Source of the DNA: Gadus chalcogrammus | Taxonomy: Eukaryota; Chordata; Actinopteri; Gadiformes; Gadidae | NCBI RefSeq assembly: GCF_026213295.1 | Contig: NC_079412.1 | Location: forward strand, 17,832,956 to 17,896,955 | DNA: 64,000 bases | Reading direction: 5' to 3' | Shown: positions 13,581-33,862 of the stretch, piece by piece | Layout of the letters: every line of letters begins with the position of its first letter | Numbering within the stretch: the first letter of the stretch is position 1 | Notes under the pieces: model-generated | The model's input: the letters and a program-made list of their open reading frames with translations, nothing else | What the model was told of the DNA's origin: nothing | Database searches by the model: none | Position numbers and translations under genes: made by a program

Positions 13581-14385
13581 GAGAGTGTGAGATGCTTAGA
13601 AAGTCGCTTAAAGGGCTCCGCGTTAAAAATGTTCCTAATTAAAGTTGGGCTTTTAATAAGGAGCCTTTATGATGTTCCTCAAAGACATCCAGTGTCACAC
13701 ACTGAACTTAGCCTCCAGTTCTTAGTGCAGGCAAGGAAACGAGAAGAAGCTAATCAACGAGAAGCTAGAAGAAAAATACTGATTTCTAAACTGGTTTTGT
13801 TTTTGGAGCACGTAATGCCCTTCAATATGCTCACGATTTCTTGTTATTCTCTGAAATACCTCACATTGAATAATGTGAATGTTGGTAAGATTGTGTATAG
13901 CTGCAATGATCAATTGATGAATGAATGACTTATTGAATCCATCCAGCCAACCAGGTTCAAAATAACCATTATAACCAATGTTGCCATGAAGTACCTTGTT
14001 CAGTAACCTTCTGTGCTCCTCGCTGAATTTCTAGGAATTGTTCTGAACAGTGAAATGACTTTTCACTGAAGAAGGACCGGTCGCACCCTTCACTGGCAGT
14101 TTAATTGAAATGCATTTGAAGCAAACCCACACAAACAAGCATGCACACACACAGACAAACACTAAAATGCACTCATGCACACACACAGACACACACGCCG
14201 ATATTTCACTTTATAATGTACCTTTTGTGCTGTGTCTGAGTATAATTTTCCACAGAGAAATAAGTGGTGTCTCCATTTGAAATGAAAATGTGGAGGTAAG
14301 GAGGAGACCTTTCAATTGCCTCCCATTTTATTTCTTAAGAAAATGCAAATATCAAAACTATTGAAGTTCTGCTGGCCTCACTCAC
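13581..14385. other. intergenic, no gene recognised
   Basis: Unique-looking AT-rich sequence with a short imperfect CA tract near 14130-14200. No exon or RNA gene is apparent. Confidence 0.5.
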
Positions 14386-16204
14386 TTAAAGGTTGGGTAC
14401 GGAATTCGCTTTTTTGGCCATTTTTGCAAAATTACTTGAAATCCTTATCATAACCCGCTTACAGCCACTGAGTTAGAAGTACTGACATGAAAATTAAACA
14501 AGTCAATCATCTGTGGAACGGGCAGGGCTCGAAAAACTCCAGCCAATCATTTGGATTGCCACCTCGTTGCATTGGACAGTAAGTACGTCAATCAACGGTC
14601 GTACTGCACTCCCCCTCCCCCGCGCCCCGCGCGCGACCCCTTCGTGCAGTACTCGTGACCCAGAGCTCGTGACCCAGAGCAAGCTCCTGTTTGTTGTTAT
14701 CCTGCGGTAGCTACTGGAACTAGTTAATCCACATTTGGACCTAGCAGTAGAAGACAATTTCCATGGCAGACAAGACGCCACCATCCCCACCACCACCACC
14801 ACCACCAGCAAAGAGAAGGAAAACTCTTTTTCAGAGAGTAATTGATAATAAAAACGCTGAAAGAGAAAAACTGAAATCAAGAATAATCCTAGGCGCTGCT
14901 TTCGAACGTTGGCAGCCACTGAAGGACGAGAAGGGTCTAAAAACCGATGCTTGTGTGGCGGTTGACCTAGTTTCAAAGTTGATACCGTTTATACTCGGTA
15001 ATACCGGTGTTGAGACGAGTGTATTACTCGTTGTGAAAATGTCCACACCGCAGCAACCCTAGTGAAAACCAGGACTTCCAATACAATTATATGAAACAAA
15101 CATACATTTTCTAAAAATAGTAATGATTTATGTGACCGTTTAATGTTTATAACATCTGGTGCAACCATAGCCACGAGAACGTATTCTCAGGAAAAAAAAA
15201 CTCAGCCTGCACTAGACTCGCAACTCGTTACATTGATAAAAAAAGATATATAGCAGCGCAGCTCAATTACACCAGTGCATGCGCGCACAGTTGAAAATCG
15301 ATCGTTGTGTTCACTTCCTTCACACCATGGTTCACATCCAGCTGCTCACAGAACAAGTTTAGCGCACCACCGCTACCCTCACACTTTTTCATATAACCTT
15401 TTTTCAGCACTAGGTCATATGAGCATTAAATAAATGCTGCGTCTCAAAATGCCTTGGACAGCAGCGAGGATGACTCGCTTTGCCACGGGCCAAAACAGTT
15501 CGGAGCGACCACAGCCAGAGCGAACACAGCGGGGCAGAGGAGTGTCAGGAATAGTCTTTGGTGTACACATCAGTACGGCCTATTTTCACTACTGTTTAGT
15601 GGCAATGCAGTGTTTTATTCTATGCCTTTTATTTTCGTATATTATTTCAATGAATACAATTTATTTATTCATAAAAACAAGATCTGGTCTTCAAATCTTT
15701 TTTCCAAATATAGGTCGTCTTACAATGGGGTTTGTGTTTATATTCGGACCAATACGGTACAGCGGGCGCTCACATGACGTTAAGCATTTCCTGGTGCATA
15801 ATGTGACGCTTCAGAACCTAAAATTCCGTTTCTCCCCGTTGACACGACAACACATAACCGGCGTTTTCAGAAATCTCCACTTTGGCCGGAGTTTTTAGAA
15901 ATGATCGTTTTCTGTGATAAGACAGGGCCTCGGACAGGGGGTGTTGCAGCACCCCCAAAACCCCTACTTCCCGTGGTACTGGGTGCAACTTACAGCTGAA
16001 TGTAGTGCCATGTTGTTAAACGAAAACCTACTCTAGCCTGGCTCGCTGTCGCGCATCTCTGTTCGCGCTCGTGCATGATTGCGCGTCCAGGTACTTGGAA
16101 TGGGTGGAGTCAGAGTCAGCGTTGAAGGAGAGGGGGTAGGACCATTTGAGTTGTGTATTTTCAAAATCTGCTGGCGTTTCGCAAATCGCGTACCCAACCT
16201 TTAA
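14386..16204. mobile_element. TTAA-flanked DNA transposon (piggyBac/Kolobok type)
   Basis: A 1,811-bp unit (14390-16200) is bounded on both sides by TTAA (14386-14389 and 16201-16204), the target duplication made by piggyBac and Kolobok transposases. Its ends are perfect 12-bp terminal inverted repeats, AGGTTGGGTACG at the left and CGTACCCAACCT at the right, with weaker similarity inward. Purine-first ends are closer to Kolobok than to piggyBac in my reading of those families. No transposase domain is visible inside, so it is probably non-autonomous. It does contain a 99-codon ORF (14763-15062) described separately. Interior sequence around 15800-15900 looks like another worn repeat nested in it. 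Confidence 0.75.
14763..15062 (+). CDS. hypothetical 99-aa ORF inside the transposon
   Basis: Starts [15 protein letters not shown], followed by a basic AKRRK (possible nuclear signal), a charged helix-like stretch, then AFERWQPLKDEKGLKTDA at about residues 50-67. The AFERW-LK-EKGLKTDA pattern resembles the N-terminal part of many uncharacterised teleost proteins associated with mobile elements; that is my recollection, not a search result. The last 30 residues lose this resemblance, so the frame may run into an intron or a damaged region. It has a reasonable start context (TTTCCATGG). It may be an element-encoded accessory protein, a captured host exon, or a decayed remnant. Confidence 0.4.
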   Translation: MADKTPPSPPPPPPPAKRRKTLFQRVIDNKNAEREKLKSRIILGAAFERWQPLKDEKGLKTDACVAVDLVSKLIPFILGNTGVETSVLLVVKMSTPQQP

Positions 16205-16237
16205 CTTGTGAAATACATTTTGTATTTCACAAGTTAA
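16201..16237. repeat. perfect 17-bp inverted repeat next to the transposon
   Basis: TTAACTTGTGAAATACA at 16201-16217 is followed by TTT and its exact reverse complement at 16221-16237. The left arm begins with the TTAA that also serves as the transposon's right target duplication, so the element seems to have landed at the edge of a pre-existing palindrome. Confidence 0.85.
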
Positions 16238-16272
16238 AAAATGTCAAAATGTCTTTCTCTCTCTCTCTCACT

Positions 16273-16806
16273 AGCTGTGTTCGAAATCGTTCCCTATACA
16301 CTCGTTCCCTATTCCCTATATAGTGTATATGATTTAGTGCACTATATAGGGAATAGGGAACGAGAATTCGGACACTACGCTGAACATTTCTAAACGTCAT
16401 TTGCGTCAGTAAATGCGCCGGGTATTTGTGTGACGCAGACAGATGCGCCCACATCATGTAAACATACCAGGCACTCACGAGGAAAGCTGGAGGTTGTATT
16501 GATGTTGAATGTTAAATATTCTATGTTAAATCCCAAATAAATTGTTGACATTTCTAAACGAAAGCCGGAGACTTCATCATTAAATGTATTCGTTTTCGCG
16601 GTTATTCAGCTTCTTCCTCCGGAAAAACACAGCCGCATTGCATTGTGGTATACGGGAGTAACATAGGGAACATCGTATGTACCCTATTTTAAGTCCACTA
16701 TATAGTGCCCTATATAGTGGACCACTGAGATTTCGAACACCCTACAAAATGGCGTGCACCCTATTTAGTGCACTACATCCATGATAGGGAACGATTTCGA
16801 ACACAG

Positions 16807-16808
<2 letters not shown>
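16273..16808. mobile_element. MITE with 25-bp terminal inverted repeats
   Basis: The left end (AGCTGTGTTCGAAATCGTTC, continuing CCTAT) and the right end are perfect inverted copies over 25 bp. The 536-bp interior has no coding capacity. It contains sub-terminal palindromes: CGTTCCCTATTCCCTATATAGTG pairs with its complement at about 16339-16362, and CCACTATATAG occurs twice near the right end. CT microsatellite lies on both sides, so the element probably inserted into a CT tract; this hides the target duplication and leaves the superfamily open. Confidence 0.8.

Positions 16809-16877
<69 letters not shown>
16809..16877. repeat. (CT)n microsatellite
   Basis: About 34 uninterrupted CT units directly abutting the right end of the MITE. 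A shorter CT tract (about 16253-16270) abuts its left end. Confidence 0.95.
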
Positions 16878-16880
<3 letters not shown>

Positions 16881-17658
16881 TCTGTCTCTCTCACTCTATA
16901 GTCATCTCTTACTGGGCAGGAACCCAGAAGAGCCATATTAATACGATCTAGCCTGCCATCCATGCAAAACCAACACATTCTTCATTCCCAGCACACATTA
17001 ATGTCAGTTACACATTCATCTGTGATATTAATTATTATTGTGGGTATACATTAATTATTGTGCAATATATTGCCATATCTGTTCAGAAATATATTATCCA
17101 TATAAAATCCAATACATAAATAAGGGGTTCACTAAAGGGTCTTGTCATTTAATAGCTTTGCAGATCAGCACAAAATAGATTGGCATTGTAGAGTAATGGC
17201 AAACGCACCGTTTATCAACTGAAGTAGCCTTGTATTTAATGTGGGAGGAACTGGATAACATCACAGGTACACTTCATCATTTTACTTGGTATGTCTCTGT
17301 GTGTCCTACACTCGCCTTGTGTTTATCTCCAGACTCGGTGAAAGACCACAATCATTCAGTAGATCATGCTGACCGACCTTCATCCCCCAGGAGAAGACAT
17401 TGAAGAAGCATCAAACCTTGTTCAATGCAACAAGACATATTTGTTAGTTTGTCTCCCCACTAAGGTTTATAAAGCCAGAGTCCCTGTTGAAGTAACCGTT
17501 AAGAGTGAAGGGGAATCGGAATAGTCCCCACATCCATGGGCTTAAAACTCTGGATTAACCAGAAAACTTGTTTATGGGTCAAGATAAATTCTTCATGGTC
17601 GTGCTGACGGTCATTCCAGCTGTGATCTCCATGTCCTGCAGGCTGCTTACACACAAAT
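16878..17658. other. intergenic, no gene recognised
   Basis: AT-rich unique-looking DNA. No exon or repeat with defined ends is visible. Confidence 0.5.
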
Positions 17659-17690
<32 letters not shown>

Positions 17691-17739
17691 ACACACACAC
17701 ACACAGCACACACGCACACGCACACACACACACACACAC

Positions 17740-17774
<35 letters not shown>
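17659..17774. repeat. (CA)n microsatellite, interrupted
   Basis: About 115 bp of CA with ACATACAC, CAGCACA and CACGCACACG breaks. Confidence 0.95.
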
Positions 17775-17777
<3 letters not shown>

Positions 17778-20411
17778 TTTCCCTCCATACATAACTGCCT
17801 CACCAATGCTCTGCCCAACATAAAGCAGACCTATTCACCGGCAGTGGGAGCCAGGGACATTTGAAGGTGTTGAAAGAGACTGAGACATGCACCTTCCTTG
17901 GCAAAGCTCACCAAAGCAGAATATATGATGAGAAAGATACATGGACCCTCTCACTCTATGCTGGACTTACACCAAAACACAATCTGCCTCTTAAAAAGAC
18001 TGAATGAATAGATTAGAATGTATGCCTTAATGGCTATATTACAGACAAAACATACATCAAACCATGGCAAAAATCTTTTTTAAGCTCTTTCTTTATTTAA
18101 TGTTTTAATTTAATGTTTTAATCTATTTTTGAAGCCTACCTGGATATAATCAATAAACACAAATTGCACTATCTTTGACAAAGATTATGCCAATTTCTGC
18201 GGAGTGCTTGTAGTTGTTGACCATTACATGATCGGTTGGATTTGGTAGTCAATTGGCTTTTATGGAAATGTGTGACAAAAATAGGCGTAATCGATCCAGG
18301 TTTACTCGCATTATGGGAACAGCAGACAGCTGTTTTCAACACCACTGCTGCATCTCTCACTTGGCTCTCCGATGCACCAACCATCAGATCGAGAGCAGCT
18401 CTACGCACAGGCCAGAGGGAAACTAATGGGAAACGCGGTCTGAGAAACACTTTGCCCCCCCCCCCCCCCCCCGATAAAATACAGAATAAAGGTTTAAAAA
18501 TAAGCATGACACTGGGCAGACAGCTGCAAATCTCAATTGATAGATGCACACATCTGTGTGTGTGCGTGTGCGTGCGATGCAATAGCAATAGCTAGAAAAT
18601 CCGATACTATATTTTATTGTGGAATAGATGAATAGGTGCTTTGACTGGCTTCATGTATCTTCATGCATCATGAATGTATATACCTGTTGCTTATGGGCCA
18701 TGGGCCGCGTGAAGTTAAACATTTTAACCTTCACTCTCGTTTCATTTGTGTAATAGGACGATTCATGGTTTATGCATGAGAGCCATTCCTGCTCATAGAT
18801 ATTAATAAGATAATGGCAGTTAATTTGTGTTACTCTTCCGGTCTCACTGTGTCATATTAATACTGAAAGCCTCAATTTTTCAGCTCATATCATTGTTTGG
18901 CGGGAAGGGGGGGATATTATGCATTCTTCCTAATAACACCACAGACGGAGTAAGACACAGAGACAGAATCAGAGGCCGGGCTGGGGGTGGATAGATTCTG
19001 CCTCGTTTTTTGTATTTCATTTCCAGATTATGTTTGGGGTGCATAATTATAAGTCTCATTAAAAAGAAAAAAAATCCCTCCGATGCTGAGTTGGAGTCAA
19101 ACCGGAGAACACATCCCTGGCACTAATCCAAGTCGTTAGAATCCCCCATGGCACTTTACGGGATCACTTTTGTTTTTTATTTTATTAGCTGTCGCCATCG
19201 ACTGTATAGCAGCGAGGGGGAAATATTACTGCTGTAACTTATAATTATGTGTGAGTTCCAACTGTTAATTTGAGTCGGTGTAAGAGCGGCAGATTGAGAA
19301 TGATGGCTCCAGGCGCCAGGCGAGACATCAAGGCGGGGGGGGGTTGGGGGGGGGGGGGGATGGGTTGGGGGGGGGGGGGGTCCAGGTTTTTGTTTTTTGT
19401 TCGCGGTCGCTGCAGCTTCCCCAGTCATCTGCTCTTTAGAGCCGCAGTAAACACTGAAATAATGATTATGACCGTTAGGAGGGATTCATTGAACGTGGAC
19501 GGTCGTCAATACTATAAGGCATTATTAGGTATTTGAGTTTAATGCACATGGCCACTAGCCTACGCGTGGCTCCGCCTACGACGTCTACACACGGATTTGT
19601 TGAAGCAGGTTATCAATTGTTCCGGTTTTGAATTTTTATTGAATGAGGTGTGTTAGGGTAAGTACGGTGTAGGTACAGCATGGGAAACACATGTTGCTTT
19701 GTTGTAACGAAATCCCACATTTCCGTGAGAAAATGCATGAAATAAAATGGCGTTTGGTTGTCACACGTGAAAACCTAGAAATGATAAGTGAATGCAAAAT
19801 TCTACTTCATAACGGCTTCTTAAAACCGACCAAGAAACGCCTCTCTGTCAAAGTCACGTCCTCTCCACTCATGAGAGACTCATCTCGCATTTTAAAAACG
19901 TGCGTCTCTTCGAAGCCAGAGAAATGGAGGGCTGTTATCACCATAAGTAGCAGACTAATGGCTGTGTATCTGGGTCTTGGTTATTTGCAGGTGGATGGGA
20001 AGCTGAACTTTAAACTGCCTTGATTATCCACTTCAGGTTTGGAGGGGGTACTCTTTCATTAAATAGATTCCATCGCAGATGAACCACTGCTCTTCTCGTT
20101 TAAAGGGATATGCCGAGATGACTGGATTTTGCCTTTTGCCTGTCTTAACCATATTTAGCGAAATCGTTCAATTCCAAATGTATCATTGTGCTTCCAGAAG
20201 GGGAGTTCACTGCGTTATCATCTGCTTCCCGTTAGCCACTTCTTACTTGCTGAGCTACAGTAACCTAGCTCCTGTTGTGTGGGAAGTGAGGGAAATACAC
20301 CCTAAATAACCTGCCAAAGATTTCCAATGTGTTCCAAATAGTTATACAATTATTCAAAACGAGTGCCAGTACCAACACAACAAGATAGTTTGTCTACAAA
20401 CACACAAATCA
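17775..20411. other. intergenic with possible conserved non-coding sequence
   Basis: No supported exon. A homopolymer of 18 C lies at 18455-18472 and a G-rich tract with two long G runs lies at about 19335-19380. Stretches at about 18760-18900 and 19020-19320 are complex, AT-rich and dotted with TAAT, ATTAAT and CATAATTAT words. This is the texture of conserved enhancers near developmental genes, but conservation cannot be judged from one sequence. Confidence 0.4.
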
Positions 20412-20489
20412 TTTGGCACTATTTTCGGCACGGTGGTTATAAGGCTAGTTGTCATGCCTAATAGTCGCAGTGCCGAAAATAGTGCCGAA
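20412..20489. repeat. 20-bp inverted repeat with 38-bp loop
   Basis: TTTGGCACTATTTTCGGCAC at 20412-20431 pairs with 20470-20489 at 19 of 20 positions. The word CGGCACTATTTTCGGCAC also contains a direct repeat of GGCAC. It could be a short MITE; no clear target duplication is visible. Confidence 0.8.
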
Positions 20490-20728
20490 TTATAGGAACA
20501 CATTAGAAATCTTTTGAAGGAGATTAAATGTGTACTGTGTACTATGTAGAAGCAAATAGTTGTGTCCCAGCAAACTCACCTTCTGGACGCACAATGATTA
20601 ATTTGGAAATTAAACAACTTGTCTGAATCAGACTAAGACAGGCAAATGGCAATTACAGATATATCTCAGGATATCCCTTTAAGTGTGTGTGTGTGGGTAT
20701 GTGTATGTATGTGTGTATATGGTTGTGG

Positions 20729-24654
<3,926 letters not shown>

Positions 24655-24717
<63 letters not shown>
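24655..24717. repeat. (CA)n microsatellite
   Basis: About 30 CA units with one CG interruption near the left end. Confidence 0.95.
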
Positions 24718-24721
<4 letters not shown>

Positions 24722-26699
24722 AGGATCCCCTCATCCAAGCCTAACCTTCATGTCTCTGGAACCAAGAGAGGACCAGTCGTATCCAAAAGAGACCGATCGC
24801 ACTCCAAAGAGGACCAGGACGTATTTAACTAACCTCCCGTCGCCGTGTTCTGATCACCCAACCTCAGCAGCACAGTTTCACAGTCCATTTAACAACCTAT
24901 CTATGCAAATGGTTACATGCTGGTACATACATGATTTGCGTTATGAACATGTATTGTGAATGATCTCTATTGCGTAAAAGGTTTTTATTTTAAAATAAAT
25001 AGGAAACGGATGACTGGAAGTCAATAGTTTTAATAATCTGTGCTCTGATGGTGCGTCAAAAAGTAGACTGCTGCTAAAATGGGTTCATTATTCTTATTAT
25101 TGTTCAGATATCAACAACCCTCAGCTCCCTCTCACACACTCCTAGACACCGCCACGCTCTAATTGGCAGTGGAGGGTTTGTATTTTTATTTATTTATCTG
25201 TTTATTTTCTGTCTTTGACTTTTGGGGTCAGTGGAGCACAAAATTGCCACGCAAATATTTATTATTCACTACATGACAGTTTTATTGTCTCCATAGAAAC
25301 TGGCCTCCATTTGCCGTCGTTATAGCAATTACCAGTCAATAGGGTCAAAAGCAGACGGGAAGAGAGAGAGAGAAAGAGAGACAGACAGACAGAGAGAGAG
25401 AGCAAAATACAGAATGTAAGAGAATCATGTTTAAAGTAAATAAAAAAATAAGAACATTAGAAGCGGTGACACGCGATTCATCTTCATCAGAAGTCGGATA
25501 GGGGAGCTGCCCTGGAGTCAGAGGGGTCTGTGCGAGGGGTGATATGTGCAGAGGAAAGAGGGACGTTGTAATTACAGTTTTGATCACAAGCAGGCAAACA
25601 TGTAACAAAACAAACCAACATATATCTATTCCATATTCCAGTGCTTGCAATCACACACTCCGATGTGTATACACACACAAACACAGATGTACATAGCATC
25701 ACCTGCCAGGGATCGGGGGGTCAGCTAAATCATGGAGTGAATAAAAGCTTGAATGGCTCCATTTGCAACTGTGGTGACATTTTAGCTCCCACTGTTCTTC
25801 CATTATCTAACCAATATAGGATTGGGATGTGTTGTGTACGCACGCACACACATACATACTCATTCATTCATCCACACACACATAAACACACATACAAACA
25901 TACACAGACTCACACATACACAAAGTTTGTTATCGCAAAGTTTATATTCGGAGCATCCTGACCTGGATATGAACAGATAGCTTCCCCATGGACACAATTC
26001 CTTTCCAGTCGAGATGCTTGCCAGTCGGGGGGAGTTCCCAACAGTTTGTGTTGTCCACCAATCAAATCAACTCAGATCATACATGTATTGAGTTTAAATG
26101 AAAGCGTCCAAAATCATATTTCTTTAGTTTGTCATTGATCTCTTTGGCATCATTATTAATATTATTGTTAATATTCACATATATGTGGGCCAGATGTAAC
26201 CCACAGAAGCTCTGCCATCACAAAACCTCCCTCTTCCACTTCAACAATGACTGGGAAGAACGAACCTGGAGTCACCGCTGATACCTCTGGGAGGCAACAA
26301 TGTTGGGCTGGAGCACTCAACACTGTCATCCGCCCTATTTTTGCCTCTCCCACCTGTACAGGTATGCTGTACTGTTATGCAGCTAAAACTACACACAATC
26401 TATTTCTCGTCGTACATCAGTTGGAGATACATTATTTTTGTGTTTAAATAGATAAGGCCACCGTGAAATGAAAGACACTTGTCATTCCGAGTAGTGTGCA
26501 TGTACATCCTTTACTGGGAAATGTCAACGGCACGGAGGCCTTGGTGAGCACTTATTGGGCTCACTTGAAAGGTGTCTGTGGGAGTCTATTCAGTGACCAA
26601 GCAGGCCTCGCTCAGTCGAGTGGAGCAGCAAGCATACAAATCCAACGGGAAACCTTCAGATTCTACTTTTACTTATGTGGAGTTTGTGTGTTCGGCTTG

Positions 26700-26732
<33 letters not shown>

Positions 26733-28077
26733 CGTGTCCATTTATCATGTTTGAGATACCTGATGAAGGGCAGCAATTGATATTCCGAGAATATATAATT
26801 CTTTGAAAAGGGAACTAAACGTAAACAGTCTGTATAAATCAAGGGTGGTGTGAAGCTGTGGGTGCTGGTTATTTAGCTCCTTCTCAGAAAAGGGTGGCTG
26901 TTTTTCTATGTGCGTATCCCAGGTGGCGGACAGAGAATTATCAGACCACTGCGCGACTTTCATGTGCGGCGCAGACGCCGTCTTATCATTATCGTCGTCC
27001 TGTTAGTGAGCGCACCTGAGGAGACTGCCTCTCTCTCTCTCTCTCTACCCCTCTCTACCTTTCTCTCCACACCTCTCTCTACCCCTCTCTCTCTCCCTCT
27101 CTCTCACGCGCTCCATTTCAGACGCCCAAAAAATTGGAAAGCACCGCTCCTCCGGAGTGCCCCAGAAAAGCGGTCGGTTCTAAATGTCAGGTAACAGAGA
27201 GGGGATGTGGATGGGGGTCGAGGCGGGCTGAAGGCGGGGTATAGAGGGGCTGGAGGCAGGGTGGTGGCGGTGGGCCGGTGGATTCAGGGTGGAGTCGAGG
27301 TGGATTGGGGCTAGGAGGCAGATTGGGGGGGGGGAGATATCAGACTCTCAGCCTTCTGGTTGCATTCCCCGCGTGACAAGTTTTCCCATCAGCCCATGAG
27401 TCGACTGGGTAATATAGTGATATGATGGAGGAGCTGGCAGGGCGGTGCTGATGGAAGGGAACGGGGGGGGGAGGGTGGGCATCAGGTGGGACCGATCGCA
27501 GCCAGCTGGGAGTTATTTGAAAGCAGAGAAATAGTAATGAAACGTTAGGAATAAAAACAAGGTTCGCCTCACACATCAATGAGAACAAAACCAGACTAAA
27601 ATGTATTAATTAGGAGGGTTCTTTAAGAGAAGAGAAATGAAAGAATGCTAAACTGCTTAGAACATGGGTATAATGGCTTCTCAAAATCAATAGACATGGG
27701 AAACAGAAAGTTCTGAAACATGGAAGAACCTTTATTTTGAAACAGACTAACGCATGCTGATTTAATTATCATGTCACTGAAGCCACGGCGAATGACGCTC
27801 GCCTTTGGGAGACATGTTCAAATGATCCACTATTACTTTGCTTTTAAGAAAATCTGTTACATCCCAGATAAATGTCTTTGTCACCCGAGAGCCGCGTTGT
27901 GCATGCAACAGAACAGTCTGCAATCTGTGGGAAGCAACGTGTGTGTGAACGCCTGCCACCGCCGCAGTGTATCAGCCGGCCACGCACCAGCGCGGTCTTA
28001 TCAGAACACTGCACAGAGAGAGCCCGGCCAAACCGCCACATCCCAGTTTGAATACTGTGGAGACACACAGTACTGGG

Positions 28078-28081
<4 letters not shown>
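24718..28081. other. intergenic, no gene recognised
   Basis: No supported exon. It contains short GA (about 25363-25402), CA (about 25844-25920), TG (about 26702-26731) and CT-rich (about 27029-27108) tracts and a G-rich stretch at about 27195-27335. The remainder shows no pattern I can name. Confidence 0.5.

Positions 28082-28175
<94 letters not shown>
28082..28175. repeat. (TG)n microsatellite
   Basis: About 47 uninterrupted TG units, followed by degenerate TG-rich sequence to about 28350. Confidence 0.95.
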
Positions 28176-28176
<1 letters not shown>

Positions 28177-28944
28177 CTGCGTGTGTGTGTTTGAGCCCTT
28201 TGCTTTCTGTGTGTGATTGTGTTTCTTTTTCTGCATGAGGGTTGAGTGTTGTGCACATTGTTTTCTGAGTGTATACGTGCGCATGCGTCTGCCGTGCGAT
28301 CGTGCGTGCGTGCGTGTGTGTTAGATTGTTGTGTCTCTGTATGTGTGTATTCTCTCTCTCTCCCTGTCTCTTTCTCTCCCCCTCTCTCTGTCTGATGAGT
28401 TTCCATAAAGAGCTGTTACAGGCATTAACCTGTCGAGATTTTTATGAACTCATCCAAGAACCTGCACACATGTCACATGTCACGCGTGCAGCCAATAGGC
28501 CGCAAGCGTGATCGAGAGGCTGCAGCAAGAGAAGGGAGGAGATGGCGTCTCTGATGCTGTGCCTGTCACTATGATATGCACAGCTCCTGGCTGTGCTCAC
28601 ATGTCTCCTCTTAAGAGATAAGAAGGTTTGAACTAGCAGAGAGGGGAGGATGGTCTTAAAGTGATTCCTGACATGGATTTATGCAACTTTTTTTTACATT
28701 AAGACCTAGACAACATGTCAATATGGCTATCACATAATCTCCCTTTTTAGTTTTGTTTTCTGTTCTTGTTTTTCTCCCCATCACTGCAAAGCCATGGGAT
28801 TGAAAAGCGCTATATGAATGTATATATAAGTGCTATATAAGTGTTATTACCTAATGACACGTGCAAGCACCGTTACACAACCTATCTCCAGCCGAGCCAA
28901 TGTGTACACACACACAGGTACACAGACCGACACGCACACACAAC

Positions 28945-28992
<48 letters not shown>

Positions 28993-30170
28993 AACAGACA
29001 CACACACTCACGCACACACATTCTCACACATAAACACACACACACACACAAACACCTGCACACACACACCATAACCCCACCAAGTGGGATTGTTTATTCA
29101 ACCACACATGTTTTTCAACCACATTTGTATTGTAGGGCTAGAGATATTGATATTTTTTCAGAATGTTAATTAAAAATAATACGTGCCATAAAAAAAATAT
29201 TAATAAACAAATATGATCATGCTGCATTTTAGTGTGAACATGAAAATAATTGGGGTATTATGCCAGACAAACAGAGTGGGAGTGTCTCTCGCTCTCTCTC
29301 TTTCACTTGGTTTCCCTGAAAATGCCTTTTTGAAAGTCTACTGATGTGTTGTTGACAACAACGAGTCAATATACATACAAATACATAGCTGGTTAACATT
29401 TGGAGTCTATAGAAGTCAAGACATAAAGAAGACATGATATTGTACGTAGTATTTCTTAGTTAAGATGTATTAAGCGTGGATTCGAAAGGTTTCAAACAAG
29501 GTTGTTGTTTTCTTTTCTTTTAAACTTGTGTCCCTGACATTATCCGTTACAATTTAAAAAAAACTATCTTGAACTAGCAATTTACTTGCATTACTACATT
29601 TTGAAAAAATAATGCTGTTCCTCCAATTATTTTAGCTGTAAGATAAGGGCCGGAACTTATCAGCACTTGAAAGCATTTTTAAAATGGCCGATGACCCATT
29701 AAATTACATAATACTAATTTAAACTAAGCAATTCAAAAATCAATTAACGCAGCTACAAGAATATCATAGGCCATCCCACAAACTAGTCGAAAGAATCTGT
29801 CACGCCAATGGAGAATATTCTCCATTCTCCATCTATATAAGTGCAGATCTGAGTCGGCTAAAGCAGTTGTGTGTCTTTATGTGTGTGAGCGCGAGTGCAT
29901 GCATGAGTGTGTGCGTGCCTGCGTGCGTGTGTTAATTTTAAAAGATTAAATATGAAATCAAACCGATTTTAAATTAGATATTGTTTTAAGAAAACATTAA
30001 AATTTACATTTTCTCTTCATTACTGATGGTTGTCATTGGTAGTCTGAGTAGGACCGAGCAAAAATTAATCTTTGCAAATTCACTTCTTTTATGTTCTGAA
30101 AGCTAAAACAGAATAATTACCATGATTATATTTTCCATTTTTTAGCTTTTTATGTTTTTCAGTGACATGA
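28176..30170. other. intergenic, no gene recognised
   Basis: No supported exon. It contains a CA microsatellite at about 28945-28988 with imperfect CA sequence to 29070. A phrase at about 28786-28850 (TTGAAAAGCGCTATATGAATG) resembles a tail common to fish interspersed repeats. A perfect 20-bp palindrome lies at 29807-29826 (AATGGAGAATATTCTCCATT). Confidence 0.45.
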
Positions 30171-33862
<3,692 letters not shown>

